Under the pieces are notes generated by a model. It saw only the letters and a list, made by a program, of their open reading frames with translations, made no database searches and was not told the origin of the DNA. A DNA stretch of 64,000 bases. It comes from Roseiarcus sp963784805 (GTDB lineage: Bacteria > Pseudomonadota > Alphaproteobacteria > Rhizobiales > Beijerinckiaceae). Location: assembly GCA_963784805.1 (NCBI GenBank), contig CAWASR010000025.1, forward strand, positions 77,933-141,932. Direction: 5' to 3'. The position numbers and the translations under genes were made by a program. Position 1 is the first letter of the stretch; the number at the start of each line of letters is the position of its first letter. Shown piece after piece: positions 17,114 to 24,921 of the stretch.

Positions 17114-18253
17114 ATGGTGTCTCGTGATGAGGCGATGGCCGCCCTGGCGGGAGTGCCCGGCCCCGATGGGCGCACGCCGCTGCCCGATTCCGGCGCCGTC
17201 TCCGGCCTGACGATCCGCGACGGCAAGGTTTTCGTCGCCATCGTGATCGATCCGGCAGAGGCCAGGGCGATGGAAGCGATGCGCGCAAAAGCCGAGGCCG
17301 CGATCAAGGCGCTGCCGGGGGTGACAAGCGCCGTGGTGACGCTGACCGCCGAATCGGCGCGCGCCGCCGCAAGCGCGCCGCCGGCGCATGCGCATCGCGC
17401 AGATGGACAACCGCGTCGGGCCGGTCATGGCGGGCGCTCGACCGAGCCGCTTCCGGGCGTCAAGCACATCATCGCTGTTGCATCCGGCAAGGGCGGGGTT
17501 GGCAAGTCGACGGTGGCCTGCAACGTCGCGGTCGGGCTCGCCAGGCTCGGTCTGCGAGTCGGGGCGCTCGACGCCGATCTCTACGGGCCTTCGATGCCCA
17601 AGCTGTTTGGAATCGGCGCCAAGCCCGGCTTGGCGCCCGACGGGCAGAAGCTGGTCCCGCTGGAGAGTTGCGGCGTCAAGGTGATTTCGATCGGCTTCCT
17701 GATCGAGGAGGGCGCGCCGGTGATCTGGCGCGGGCCAATGGTCATGTCGGCCCTCAACCAGTTGTTGCGCGAGGTCGCCTGGGGCGACCTCGACGTGCTC
17801 GTCGTCGACATGCCGCCCGGCACCGGCGACACGCAGCTGACCATGGCCCAGAACGTGCCGCTTTCCGGCGCGGTGATTGTTTCGACTCCGCAGGATCTCG
17901 CGCTGATCGACGCGCGGCGCGCGATTGCGATGTTCAGGCAAGTTCAAGTTCCGCTGCTCGGCATCGTCGAAAACATGAGTTATTTCGTCTGTCCGCATTG
18001 CGGCGGACGCACGGACGTTTTCGCGCACGGCGGGGCGCGCAAGGAGGCCGAAAGGCTCGGCGTGCCCTTCCTTGGCGAAATTCCGCTCGACATGGCCATT
18101 CGCGTCAATTCCGACGACGGCCGGCCGATCGTCGTCAGCCTTCCCGACAGCGCCCACGCCGGCGCTTTCCTCGAGATCGCGAGACGGGTGGCAGGCGCGC
18201 TCGAAGCCGGCGCGCCGGGCGCAAAGCCCGCGCCGCGCATCCGCATTTTGTGA
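17114..18253 (+). CDS. apbC: Fe-S cluster carrier ATPase ApbC/Mrp
   Basis: Mrp proteins bind and deliver 4Fe-4S clusters to apoproteins. A DUF59/MIP18-like N-terminal domain (about 1-75) precedes a Pro/Ala-rich linker and the ParA/MinD-type ATPase, with deviant Walker A ASGKGGVGKST at about 123-133 and Walker B VVDMPPGTGDTQLT. The cluster-binding CxxC is in YFVCPHCGGRTDVF. The start is ATG 17114, directly after GAGGAG, or GTG 17117 with better spacing. It is packed between cysG and the DUF971 gene, and Mrp-DUF971 pairs are common. Confidence 0.95.
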   Translation: MVSRDEAMAALAGVPGPDGRTPLPDSGAVSGLTIRDGKVFVAIVIDPAEARAMEAMRAKAEAAIKALPGVTSAVVTLTAESARAAASAPPAHAHRADGQPRRAGHGGRSTEPLPGVKHIIAVASGKGGVGKSTVACNVAVGLARLGLRVGALDADLYGPSMPKLFGIGAKPGLAPDGQKLVPLESCGVKVISIGFLIEEGAPVIWRGPMVMSALNQLLREVAWGDLDVLVVDMPPGTGDTQLTMAQNVPLSGAVIVSTPQDLALIDARRAIAMFRQVQVPLLGIVENMSYFVCPHCGGRTDVFAHGGARKEAERLGVPFLGEIPLDMAIRVNSDDGRPIVVSLPDSAHAGAFLEIARRVAGALEAGAPGAKPAPRIRIL

Positions 18254-18266
18254 CGGCGTTGCGATC

Positions 18267-18554
18267 ATGTCTTGGCCCACCGACATCACCGCGATGGAGA
18301 AAGGACGCATCCTCGAAGTCGCCTTCGACGACGGCGCGGTTATCCGTCTGACCGCCCATCGCCTGCGCGTCGAGAGCCCGAGCGCCGAGGTGCAAGGCCA
18401 CTCGCCGAGCCAGAAGAAAATTATCGCCGGCAAGGAAAACGTCGCCATCGTCGGCCTCGAGCCGATCGGCAATTACGCGGTCAAAATCGTTTTCGACGAC
18501 GGTCACGACACCGGGTTTTACACTTGGGAATATTTGCGTAGACTCGCGCGATAG
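18267..18554 (+). CDS. DUF971 protein (GBBH-like N-terminal domain)
   Basis: The 95-residue protein is a single gamma-butyrobetaine-hydroxylase-like N-terminal domain without the oxygenase part. It reads LEVAFDDGAVIRLTAHRLRVESPSAEVQGH and ends with NYAVKIVFDDGHDTGFYTWEYLRRL, both typical. Only 13 bases separate it from apbC, so the two are probably co-transcribed. Stand-alone DUF971 proteins occur near mrp and Fe-S genes; a role in cluster delivery is inferred from that. Confidence 0.88.
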   Translation: MSWPTDITAMEKGRILEVAFDDGAVIRLTAHRLRVESPSAEVQGHSPSQKKIIAGKENVAIVGLEPIGNYAVKIVFDDGHDTGFYTWEYLRRLAR

Positions 18555-18644
18555 GAGCGGGTCAGGACGATATCCTTCACTCCACAGGATTGCGACGGGG
18601 TCCGCCGCGGGCTCGACGCGCGACAACGACAGGGGAAGGACTTC

Positions 18645-18887
18645 GTGGCCGAGCGTGTTCTCGACGCCAGGGGGCTTAGATGCCCGCTTCCAGTTCTCAA
18701 GACCAACAAAGCGCTTAAGGACCTTCCTTCCGGCGAGACGCTGCGCGTCTTGGCGACCGACCCCGGATCCGACGAAGATTTACGGGACTTCTGCCGCGCT
18801 ACCGGCAACGAGCTGTTGGAGTCGCGGCGGCAGGGCGGGACCTATAGCTTCCTGATCAAGCGACTTCGGCCCCCTTCGAAGTCCTGA
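18645..18887 (+). CDS. TusA/SirA-family sulfurtransferase-like protein
   Basis: The 80-residue protein has the family core DARGLRCPLPVLKTNKAL, with the persulfide-forming cysteine in the RCPLP motif at about residue 13, then GETLRVLATDPGS and a C-terminal strand. TusA-type proteins relay sulfane sulfur to tRNA thiolation, molybdopterin or other acceptors. The start is GTG with GGGGAAGGA 5 bases upstream. Placement after cysG, apbC and DUF971 adds to the sulfur theme. The exact acceptor is not visible from the sequence. Confidence 0.9.
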   Translation: MAERVLDARGLRCPLPVLKTNKALKDLPSGETLRVLATDPGSDEDLRDFCRATGNELLESRRQGGTYSFLIKRLRPPSKS

Positions 18888-19397
18888 GGCGGGACGTCAG
18901 GCCCACTGGCGGGGCGGGCTTTGCGGACAACCCGGCCCCGCGTCCATCGAAAACCCGGCGTTCGCGCCGCCATGCCGGGCGCCGGGTGCCGGGCCCCAAG
19001 CGCAAGGGGCGCCGATCCCAAGCGGACATGGCGCCGGAGCAAGGCGGAAGCGGCGCCAACACGTCATTGACGCCAACTTAGCCGAATAGCTGCCCATTGC
19101 CGTATTGAGCCTGTTCAAGGACTTGGCCGGTCGCGGTCGCGATTCCGGCCCTGCACGTCCTCCTGAGGCCGGCGCGAGCGCCCCGAGGGCGCCCTTCGAC
19201 GGCAAAAACCATGATCGTCTTCTATTTCTATTAATCAAAATAAAGACAGCATATTTTCTGATTTTGTGAAGCTGGCGCGCCGAAATAAATTTCGGCCGCG
19301 CGTCCGCGATCGGGACGGCCGAAGCAACGACCGCAAACGACACGGGGGGCGAATCGCCCTTGGAGCATGATGCGATTTCGTCGCATCGCGTCCCGCT
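18888..19397. other. Intergenic stretch without a supported gene
   Basis: About 510 bases. It starts with GC-rich low-complexity DNA (repeats like CCGGGCGCCGGGTGCCGGG near 18980) and includes an AT-rich patch at about 19210-19270. Open minus-strand frames are Pro/Arg/Ala-rich and lack a recognisable domain. The palindrome at 19362-19395 sits at its right end. Confidence 0.5.
19362..19395. repeat. Palindromic dispersed element, copy 2
   Basis: GATGCGA (19369-19375), TTTCG and TCGCATC (19381-19387) form a perfect stem. CATGATGCGATTTCGT matches 15 of 16 bases of the element at 1545-1560. It starts just after the thpR stop codon, so it may act as a 3'-end hairpin for thpR, without a T tract. Confidence 0.5.
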
Positions 19398-19931
19398 CTA
19401 GTCGAGGGGATAGGCGGCCTCGACGACATAGGGGCCGCCGCCGGTTCCGGCGCGCGCGGAAAAGAGCACGAAACGTTCGGCGGCGAAGTCTTCGACGCCA
19501 AGCGCGCCGCGCGAGGCGAGATAGGCGGCGACCGCAGCCGCGCCGACGCCGCGCAGGCGCGCCAGCGTCACATGCGGCGTGAACTTGCGCGTCTCGGGCG
19601 CAACGCCAACTCGTCTCAGCCTGCGTTCTTGCTCGGCTTGCAGATCGATCAGGTCCGGGTCGGCCTTGACCCGGGCGACGATCGTGCGCGGCCGGTTGGC
19701 GCCGAACCAGCTTAGGCCATCGAAACGCACCTGCGCCGCTGGTCGGTGAATCTCGCCGAGCGTCTCGGCGATGTCGCGTGCGACACGGCCGTCCACGTCG
19801 CCGACGAAGCGAAGCGTGATGTGGTAATCTTCGGGATCGAGCCAGCGCGCTCCGATGACGCCGCCGCGCGCGAGCGAAATTTGGCCCGCCACGCTCGCCG
19901 GCAGTTCCAGTCCCGTGAACAGGCGAGGCAA
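19398..19931 (-). CDS. thpR: RNA 2',3'-cyclic phosphodiesterase
   Basis: This 177-residue 2H phosphoesterase has both catalytic HxTx motifs: YHITLRFVGDVDG at about 37-49 and FTPHVTLARLRG in the second half. ThpR opens 2',3'-cyclic phosphates on RNA ends and was first seen as a tRNA 2'-5' ligase. The start is TTG 19931 (TTG CCT CGC), giving the canonical MPRLFTGLELP N-terminus. It is divergent from the SGNH hydrolase gene. Confidence 0.93.
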   Translation of the reverse strand: MPRLFTGLELPASVAGQISLARGGVIGARWLDPEDYHITLRFVGDVDGRVARDIAETLGEIHRPAAQVRFDGLSWFGANRPRTIVARVKADPDLIDLQAEQERRLRRVGVAPETRKFTPHVTLARLRGVGAAAVAAYLASRGALGVEDFAAERFVLFSARAGTGGGPYVVEAAYPLD

Positions 19932-20116
19932 GAGGCGCCCTTATCTCAGGTTGATTCCGACACGATTGTGCGTCTTGATGGCCTCATAGGGGCGCCTGCG
20001 CAGCGCGCGCAAGCGCGGAAAGGATCGCCGCCGGAGACGGCGGGATCATCGCCGAGCCATGTCCCCAGCCTTGCACGGGCCGGATTTCGCAGGATCGAAC
20101 GCGACGGGGTTCCAGG

Positions 20117-20878
20117 GTGCTTGCGCGCATAACGGTCGGAATCCTGGTATTGGCTGCAATAGCGTTGTCTGCGGCCTTCGTCATCCGAACATCCTGGATC
20201 AGGTCCAAGATCGCCGCGCTTTCGTCGCCTCCTTCGGCGGACTACACGGACGCCAATAGCAGGCTTCCTCTGAAGGAAAAGAAGCTCCGCGTCGTTCTGA
20301 TCGGAGATTCGAGGGTCGCCCGATGGCCGACGGCCGCCATGAGCGACCGAGTCGAAGTCATCAATCGGGGCATTGGAGGCGAAACATTGGCCCAGATGGC
20401 GCATCGCTTTCGGCGCGACGCCGTTGCGTTGAAGCCCGACGTCATCGTGATTGAGAGCGGCGCGAACGATCTCGTCGCCGCCAAATTCTTGGACGCCGCC
20501 GCCGGCCGCGCCGTCGTTAGTCAGACAGCCCCCACCCTCCTTCGATTGGCGAAAGAGGGAGCCGCGTCCGACGCTCAGGTGCTGCTGATGACAATCATTC
20601 CGGCTGCGCGCCCCGAATTGTTGAGGTTGCCTGTGTGGAAAGAGTCCTTGCGCGCCGCGGTGGCCGAGGTGAATGGCGAGCTCAGGCGTTCCGCCCTGCC
20701 CAATCACGTCAGATTGATCGACTTGTCCGCCGCGCTGGCGGGCGGCGACGACCGACTGCTGCCCGATAAATTCCGTCTCGACACGCTCCACTTGAACCAG
20801 GCCGGCTACAAGCGATTGACCGAAATTCTGTTGCGGAATTTGCCAGACCCTTCTTCCGACCGGCGAGAAGACCGTTAA
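20117..20878 (+). CDS. Membrane-anchored SGNH/GDSL hydrolase
   Basis: The 253-residue protein starts with one hydrophobic helix (about 5-24), probably a signal anchor. The SGNH blocks follow: VVLIGDSRVARWP (nucleophile Ser), NRGIGGET (Gly), ESGANDLVAAK (Asn) and LDTLHLNQAGYKRL (Asp and His). Such enzymes deacylate lipids, sugars or polysaccharides outside the cytoplasm; the substrate is not evident. The GTG start at 20117 has only a weak CCAGG upstream, so the exact start is uncertain. Confidence 0.88.
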   Translation: MLARITVGILVLAAIALSAAFVIRTSWIRSKIAALSSPPSADYTDANSRLPLKEKKLRVVLIGDSRVARWPTAAMSDRVEVINRGIGGETLAQMAHRFRRDAVALKPDVIVIESGANDLVAAKFLDAAAGRAVVSQTAPTLLRLAKEGAASDAQVLLMTIIPAARPELLRLPVWKESLRAAVAEVNGELRRSALPNHVRLIDLSAALAGGDDRLLPDKFRLDTLHLNQAGYKRLTEILLRNLPDPSSDRREDR

Positions 20879-21414
20879 GGGTCAGCGCATCTGCCGCCGG
20901 AGCATCTCGATGACAGGCGGCGATCGACAATTAGCAGCGTTGATTGATCGTCAGGCATAAAGCGAATGGGAACTTTGACGATGTGGTGAACGTAGTGGCA
21001 TTTTTTACGAACGTCGCTAGCGAGTTCGACGGACAGATTATTTACTTGGAGGTGCTCGTGAGTCAATTTCTACTTGATAAATTTCGCAAGGGCGGATCGA
21101 GACGGCAATTATTTTCAACAACGGAGTCTCCTACGCCAGCTTGTCGGCCTGATTTCACAATGGGAAGATAAGTTGTCAAATGACCGTGTTGCGGCGGTGA
21201 CGTCGTTGCGATGATCGGAGACTTTTCGCCGAAGTCAATTTCATTTTATTCGCTTGGCTAAGCGTAATTGTGTTATTGTCCCCTTGTCGAGAGATCTCGA
21301 TAAGGCTCGCTTGAGGATTTCGTTGTGACGTCCAAGGCGTCGCATTTGTATGGTTTTAGTGCGTGAGAGCTGATCTCCGACGAAAATGTTTCTACGGAAA
21401 GTGACGTGAATCCC
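20879..21414. other. Low-GC intergenic stretch
   Basis: This stretch of 536 bases is clearly more AT-rich than its neighbours, especially at about 20930-21300. Open frames at 20944-21171 (plus) and 20875-21066 (minus) have no recognised domain or good ribosome site. It may be a promoter region, decayed foreign DNA or hold a small RNA; nothing specific can be supported. Confidence 0.45.
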
Positions 21415-21606
21415 CTACGGTGCGGCGCCAATGTCGAAGTCGACGACCGGCTCGAGGCTAGGCGCGCTGATCGCGCCGGCGCGCGTGGGCGCGACTTGGC
21501 CTGCGACAATCTTCGAAAATTCCATTCCAATCTCGTCAACGTACGAGGGATCGTCCGGCTTCGCCGCGAAACGCGGCGACGAAATTTCCAAATCAATCGT
21601 AGTCAT
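21415..21606 (-). CDS. Possible 63-residue protein after the ABC operon
   Basis: The ATG at 21606 lies 41 bases beyond the stop of the amino-acid ABC ATPase gene on the same strand. The product, MTTIDLEISSPRF... to VVDFDIGAAP, is acidic with no transmembrane segment, and its codons favour G/C at third positions like nearby genes. No domain is recognised. The Shine-Dalgarno site is weak. It could be a small accessory protein of the transporter or a chance frame. Confidence 0.4.
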   Translation of the reverse strand: MTTIDLEISSPRFAAKPDDPSYVDEIGMEFSKIVAGQVAPTRAGAISAPSLEPVVDFDIGAAP

Positions 21607-21647
21607 GTCGAGCGAGCTTCGATGGCGGTGTGATGAAGGGCTGCGCG

Positions 21648-22424
21648 CTATCCCCGGTCCTTGGCGATGAACTGGCGGAACCGCTCGGATTTCGAATCGC
21701 CGAACAGTTCGTCCGGCGGCCCCTCGGCCTCGACCAGCCCCTGGTGCAGGAACATCACCCGCGTCGAGACGTCGCGCGCGAACCCCATCTCGTGGGTGAC
21801 CACCAGCATGGTGCGGCCTTCCTCGGCAAGCGCCCGCATCACCCTCAGCACTTCTCCGACCAGCTCCGGATCGAGCGCAGAGGTCGGCTCGTCGAACAGC
21901 ATGACTTTCGGCCGCATCGCCAGCGCGCGCGCGATCGCGGCGCGCTGCTGCTGGCCGCCGGAAAGATGGGCGGGATAATGGCTCCACTTGTCGGCGATCC
22001 CGACCTTGGCCAATAGCGCGCGCGCCTCCTCGACGCATTCGGCGCGCGGACGCTTCTGCACGTGCACGGGCGCCTCGATCAGATTTTCCAGCACCGTCAT
22101 ATGCGACCACAGATTGAAGCTCTGAAACACCATCGCCAGCTCGGCGCGGATGCGGTCGACCTGGCGCCGGTCCGCCGGTTCGGACGCTCCATCGCGGCGC
22201 CGTCGCATTTTGATCGTCTCGCCCGCGACCGAGACGACGCCGTCGTCGGGCGTCTCCAGGAGATTGATGCAGCGCAAAAACGTGCTCTTGCCCGACCCGG
22301 AGGAGCCGAGGATCGAGATTACGTCGCCGTCGTTCGCCGTCAGCGACACGCCCTTGAGCACTTCAAGTGAGCCAAACCGTTTGCGCAGGTCGACGACGGA
22401 CAGGGCGGAGACGTCTGCCGGCAT
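21648..22424 (-). CDS. Polar amino-acid ABC transporter ATPase
   Basis: The 258-residue ATPase has Walker A ILGSSGSGKST, the ABC signature LSGGQQQRAAIARAL, Walker B VMLFDEPTSALDP and the switch His in VVTHEMGFARDV. Its extra loop (TIKMRRRRDGASEPADR) is typical of HisP/OccP-type subunits for basic amino acids and opines. It lies 12 bases after the second permease gene, completing a four-gene transporter. Histidine, lysine/arginine or octopine-like substrates are all possible. Confidence 0.95.
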   Translation of the reverse strand: MPADVSALSVVDLRKRFGSLEVLKGVSLTANDGDVISILGSSGSGKSTFLRCINLLETPDDGVVSVAGETIKMRRRRDGASEPADRRQVDRIRAELAMVFQSFNLWSHMTVLENLIEAPVHVQKRPRAECVEEARALLAKVGIADKWSHYPAHLSGGQQQRAAIARALAMRPKVMLFDEPTSALDPELVGEVLRVMRALAEEGRTMLVVTHEMGFARDVSTRVMFLHQGLVEAEGPPDELFGDSKSERFRQFIAKDRG

Positions 22425-22436
22425 GGTTCTCGACCT

Positions 22437-23129
22437 TCAGTTCGGGCGTTGGCGCAAATGCGGCGACAGCCGGCGCTCCAGCGCCAGGAACGCGGCGCCG
22501 ATGGCGTAGTTCACCGTGAAATAGATGGCTCCGGCGACGAGGAGCGGCGGATAGGTGACGAGGGTGTCGTTCCGGATCTTGAGGGCGACGCTGAGGACGT
22601 CCCAGAGCGTGACCAGCGACACCAGCGCCGTCGCCTTGACCATCGAGATCACTTCGGTCGAATAGGCGGGCAGCGCATGACGAAGCGCGATCGGAAATAC
22701 GATGCGCCGAAACAGGAGCAGGCTCGACATGCCGCATGCGCGCGCGGATTCGATCTGTCCGTTCGGAACCGCGAGCAGCGCGCCGCGAAAGATCTCGCTC
22801 TGGTAGGCCGCGGTGCAGAGCGCGAACGACAGCACCGCGCAGCCGAAGGCGTCGCGCAGGAACGGCCAGAAAATGCTGGCGCGCACCGCCGGAAACGTTG
22901 ACAGTCCGTAATAGACGATGAACAGCTGGATCAGAAGCGGCGTGCCGCGAAACACAGAGACGTAGGCGCGCGCGATCAGCTCCAGCGGCTTTGAGCCGCT
23001 GACCCGCATCCATGTCACGCCGGCGGCGATCGCGCCACCGAAGATGACGGACAGCGCCCAGACCTCGAGGGTCAGCGGCAGCGCGCCGATGAGGCGGACG
23101 AAAATGCTGGAAATGAGCTCCCAGTCCAT
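22437..23129 (-). CDS. Polar amino-acid ABC permease (HisM-like)
   Basis: This 230-residue inner-membrane protein has five hydrophobic segments and the EAA-loop region ESARACGMSSLLLFRRIVFP that contacts the ATPase. FRGTPLLIQLFIVYYGL is typical of the HEQRo permease family. ATG 23129 shares its A with the TGA stop of the upstream permease (TGATG), a sign of coupled translation. A much longer in-frame reading reaching back to 23351 lies inside the other permease gene and is not real. Confidence 0.94.
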   Translation of the reverse strand: MDWELISSIFVRLIGALPLTLEVWALSVIFGGAIAAGVTWMRVSGSKPLELIARAYVSVFRGTPLLIQLFIVYYGLSTFPAVRASIFWPFLRDAFGCAVLSFALCTAAYQSEIFRGALLAVPNGQIESARACGMSSLLLFRRIVFPIALRHALPAYSTEVISMVKATALVSLVTLWDVLSVALKIRNDTLVTYPPLLVAGAIYFTVNYAIGAAFLALERRLSPHLRQRPN

Positions 23130-23851
23130 CACGCCCGCCCAGGCGCGCGGCGCAGGCCGCGGGTCGCGCGCGCCTCCGCCAGATCGAACAACTGGTTCGA
23201 TATCATCGTCATCGCCAGATAGAGAACGGCGCCGCCGAGATAGAAGGCGAAGGGCCGGTGCGTCGATCCCGCGCCGACCTGGCTGACCCGCATCAGCTCC
23301 GACAGTCCCGTGACCGAAATGAGGGACGAGTCCTTCAGCGCCACCTGCCAAAGATTGCCGAGTCCAGGCAGCGCGAAGCGTAGGATCTGCGGCGCGATGA
23401 TGCGCCGGAACATCAGGGGGCGAGTCATGCCGACGCTGACTGCCGCCTCCAGCTCGCCGCGGGCGATGGCGACATACCCGGCCCGGAACACCTCGGCCTG
23501 ATAGGCGCCGGAGATCACCCCGACCGCGAGCGCGCCGGCCGCGAACGAGGGAACCCCGAGGAACCCTTGGTGGCCGACGGCGTGCGCCGCGTTCGTCAGC
23601 AGCGTCGAACTGCCGAAATAGACGAAATAGACCACCAGAAGCTCAGGCAGGCCGCGAAACACCGCCGCATAGGCCTCGCCGATCCATCCCGCGATCCGCG
23701 CGCCCGAGAGCCTCGCCCACGCGACCAGCGCGCCGAGCGTGGCTCCGATCGCCAGTCCGCATGCGGAGACGAGCAGCGTCATTACGGCGCCCTGAAGCAG
23801 CGCCAACCCCCAGCCGCCGGGGCCAAAACCGAAAATGCTCAAGCCGCCCAC
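23129..23851 (-). CDS. Polar amino-acid ABC permease (HisQ-like)
   Basis: The partner permease has 240 residues. It shows FRGLPELLVVYFVYFG near helix 2 and the EAA loop ELEAAVSVGMTRPLMFRRII before helix 5. Together with the HisM-like protein it forms the heterodimeric membrane channel. It starts 77 bases after the binding-protein gene and overlaps the next permease by one base. Confidence 0.94.
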   Translation of the reverse strand: MGGLSIFGFGPGGWGLALLQGAVMTLLVSACGLAIGATLGALVAWARLSGARIAGWIGEAYAAVFRGLPELLVVYFVYFGSSTLLTNAAHAVGHQGFLGVPSFAAGALAVGVISGAYQAEVFRAGYVAIARGELEAAVSVGMTRPLMFRRIIAPQILRFALPGLGNLWQVALKDSSLISVTGLSELMRVSQVGAGSTHRPFAFYLGGAVLYLAMTMISNQLFDLAEARATRGLRRAPGRA

Positions 23852-23928
23852 GCGAATGCCGCTCCACGCAAACCCGCCGCTCCGACGACGATCTCAAGAG
23901 ATTCGGCGGAGCGGCCCCCCTGATGGAC

Positions 23929-24783
23929 TCACGGGGTGGTGTCGATCTTGAACCATTTCATGCTGTATTTCTTGACCGAGCCGTCCGCGAAAGCCGCGGC
24001 GAGCGCTTTGTTGAACTTCGCGGTCAGATCGGCGTCCGACTTGCGAATTCCCATGCCCTCGCCCACGCCGAAGGGGCCGCCGGTGAATTCGGGGCCGACG
24101 ATGGCGAAGTCCTTGGCGTCGGGCATGGCGACCGCCGCCGCTATGGTCGGATAGTCGTCGAGGACCGCGTCGATACGCCCGGACTTCAGATCGAGGTCGC
24201 GCTCGTCGGTGGTCTTGTATTCCTTGACGGTGGCGACGCTCTTCAAATACTTGTCGGCGAAATTCGCGTGGGTGGTCGAGACCTGAACGCCGACGGTCTT
24301 GCCCTTCAACGCCGTTTGGACCTCCTTGATCGCGGCCTCGGCGGCGGCGGGGTCTTTGTTGATGTTGAAGACCTTGCCGGAATCGGCCAGCTTGGCGAGC
24401 GGGCTATCCTTCGGAGCCATGAAGCCGGCGGGCGACGCGGCATAGGGGCTGGAAAAGTCGATCGTCTTCAGCCGCGCTGGGGTGATCGACATGCCGTCCA
24501 TGATGACGTCGAACTTGCCGGCCTGCAGGCCGGGGATCATGCCGTCCCAGTCCTGGGCGATAATCTTGCACTCGAGCCCGGCGCGCTTGCATAGGTCGTG
24601 CGCGAGGTCGACCTCGAAGCCGACGATCTTCCCGCTCGAATCGGTCAGGTTCCAGGGGGCATAGGCCCCTTCCATTCCGATGGTGACGGTCTTCCAGTCC
24701 TTGGCGAAGGCCGTCGGCGCGACGCCGAGCGCCACAGCGAGCATCGCGCCCAGCAAGGACGACTTGAGGAATTTCGTGCCCAT
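23929..24783 (-). CDS. Polar amino-acid ABC substrate-binding protein
   Basis: The 284-residue periplasmic protein has a signal peptide ending APTAFAKDW. The family-3 binding motif GAYAPWNLTDSSGKIVGFEVDL is followed by DLCKRAGLECKIIAQDWDGM and PARLKTIDFSSPY. These segments are close to lysine/arginine/ornithine, histidine and opine (OccT/NocT) binding proteins. The ATG at 24783 has GGGAGAG 5 bases upstream; a TTG just before it is weaker. It is first in the transporter operon. The ligand cannot be fixed from the sequence. Confidence 0.94.
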   Translation of the reverse strand: MGTKFLKSSLLGAMLAVALGVAPTAFAKDWKTVTIGMEGAYAPWNLTDSSGKIVGFEVDLAHDLCKRAGLECKIIAQDWDGMIPGLQAGKFDVIMDGMSITPARLKTIDFSSPYAASPAGFMAPKDSPLAKLADSGKVFNINKDPAAAEAAIKEVQTALKGKTVGVQVSTTHANFADKYLKSVATVKEYKTTDERDLDLKSGRIDAVLDDYPTIAAAVAMPDAKDFAIVGPEFTGGPFGVGEGMGIRKSDADLTAKFNKALAAAFADGSVKKYSMKWFKIDTTP

Positions 24784-24921
24784 CAATCTCTCCCGTTGGC
24801 TTTCCTACGTTCTTGCGACCCCGCTGAAACCCGCGGGCTTATGCCGAGTCATACAGGCCGATCGGCTTGTTGTGAACTTGGGCGTCGTGCAATTTCGCTC
24901 CTTTCCCGCCGCCGACCGCGC

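Noticed and set aside
15248..18472. Very long open minus-strand frame across cysG and apbC
   Set aside because: It is the antisense of two well-supported genes in GC-rich DNA. Its product is Arg/His/Asp-rich without a domain.
18897..19343. Open minus-strand frame of 148 codons
   Set aside because: Composition is Pro/Arg/Ala-rich with no domain, crosses an AT-rich patch, and has no ribosome site.
21265..21276. TAATTGTGTTAT shared by 21265-21276 and 38316-38327
   Set aside because: A 12-base AT-rich match in two intergenic regions without matching flanks can arise by chance.
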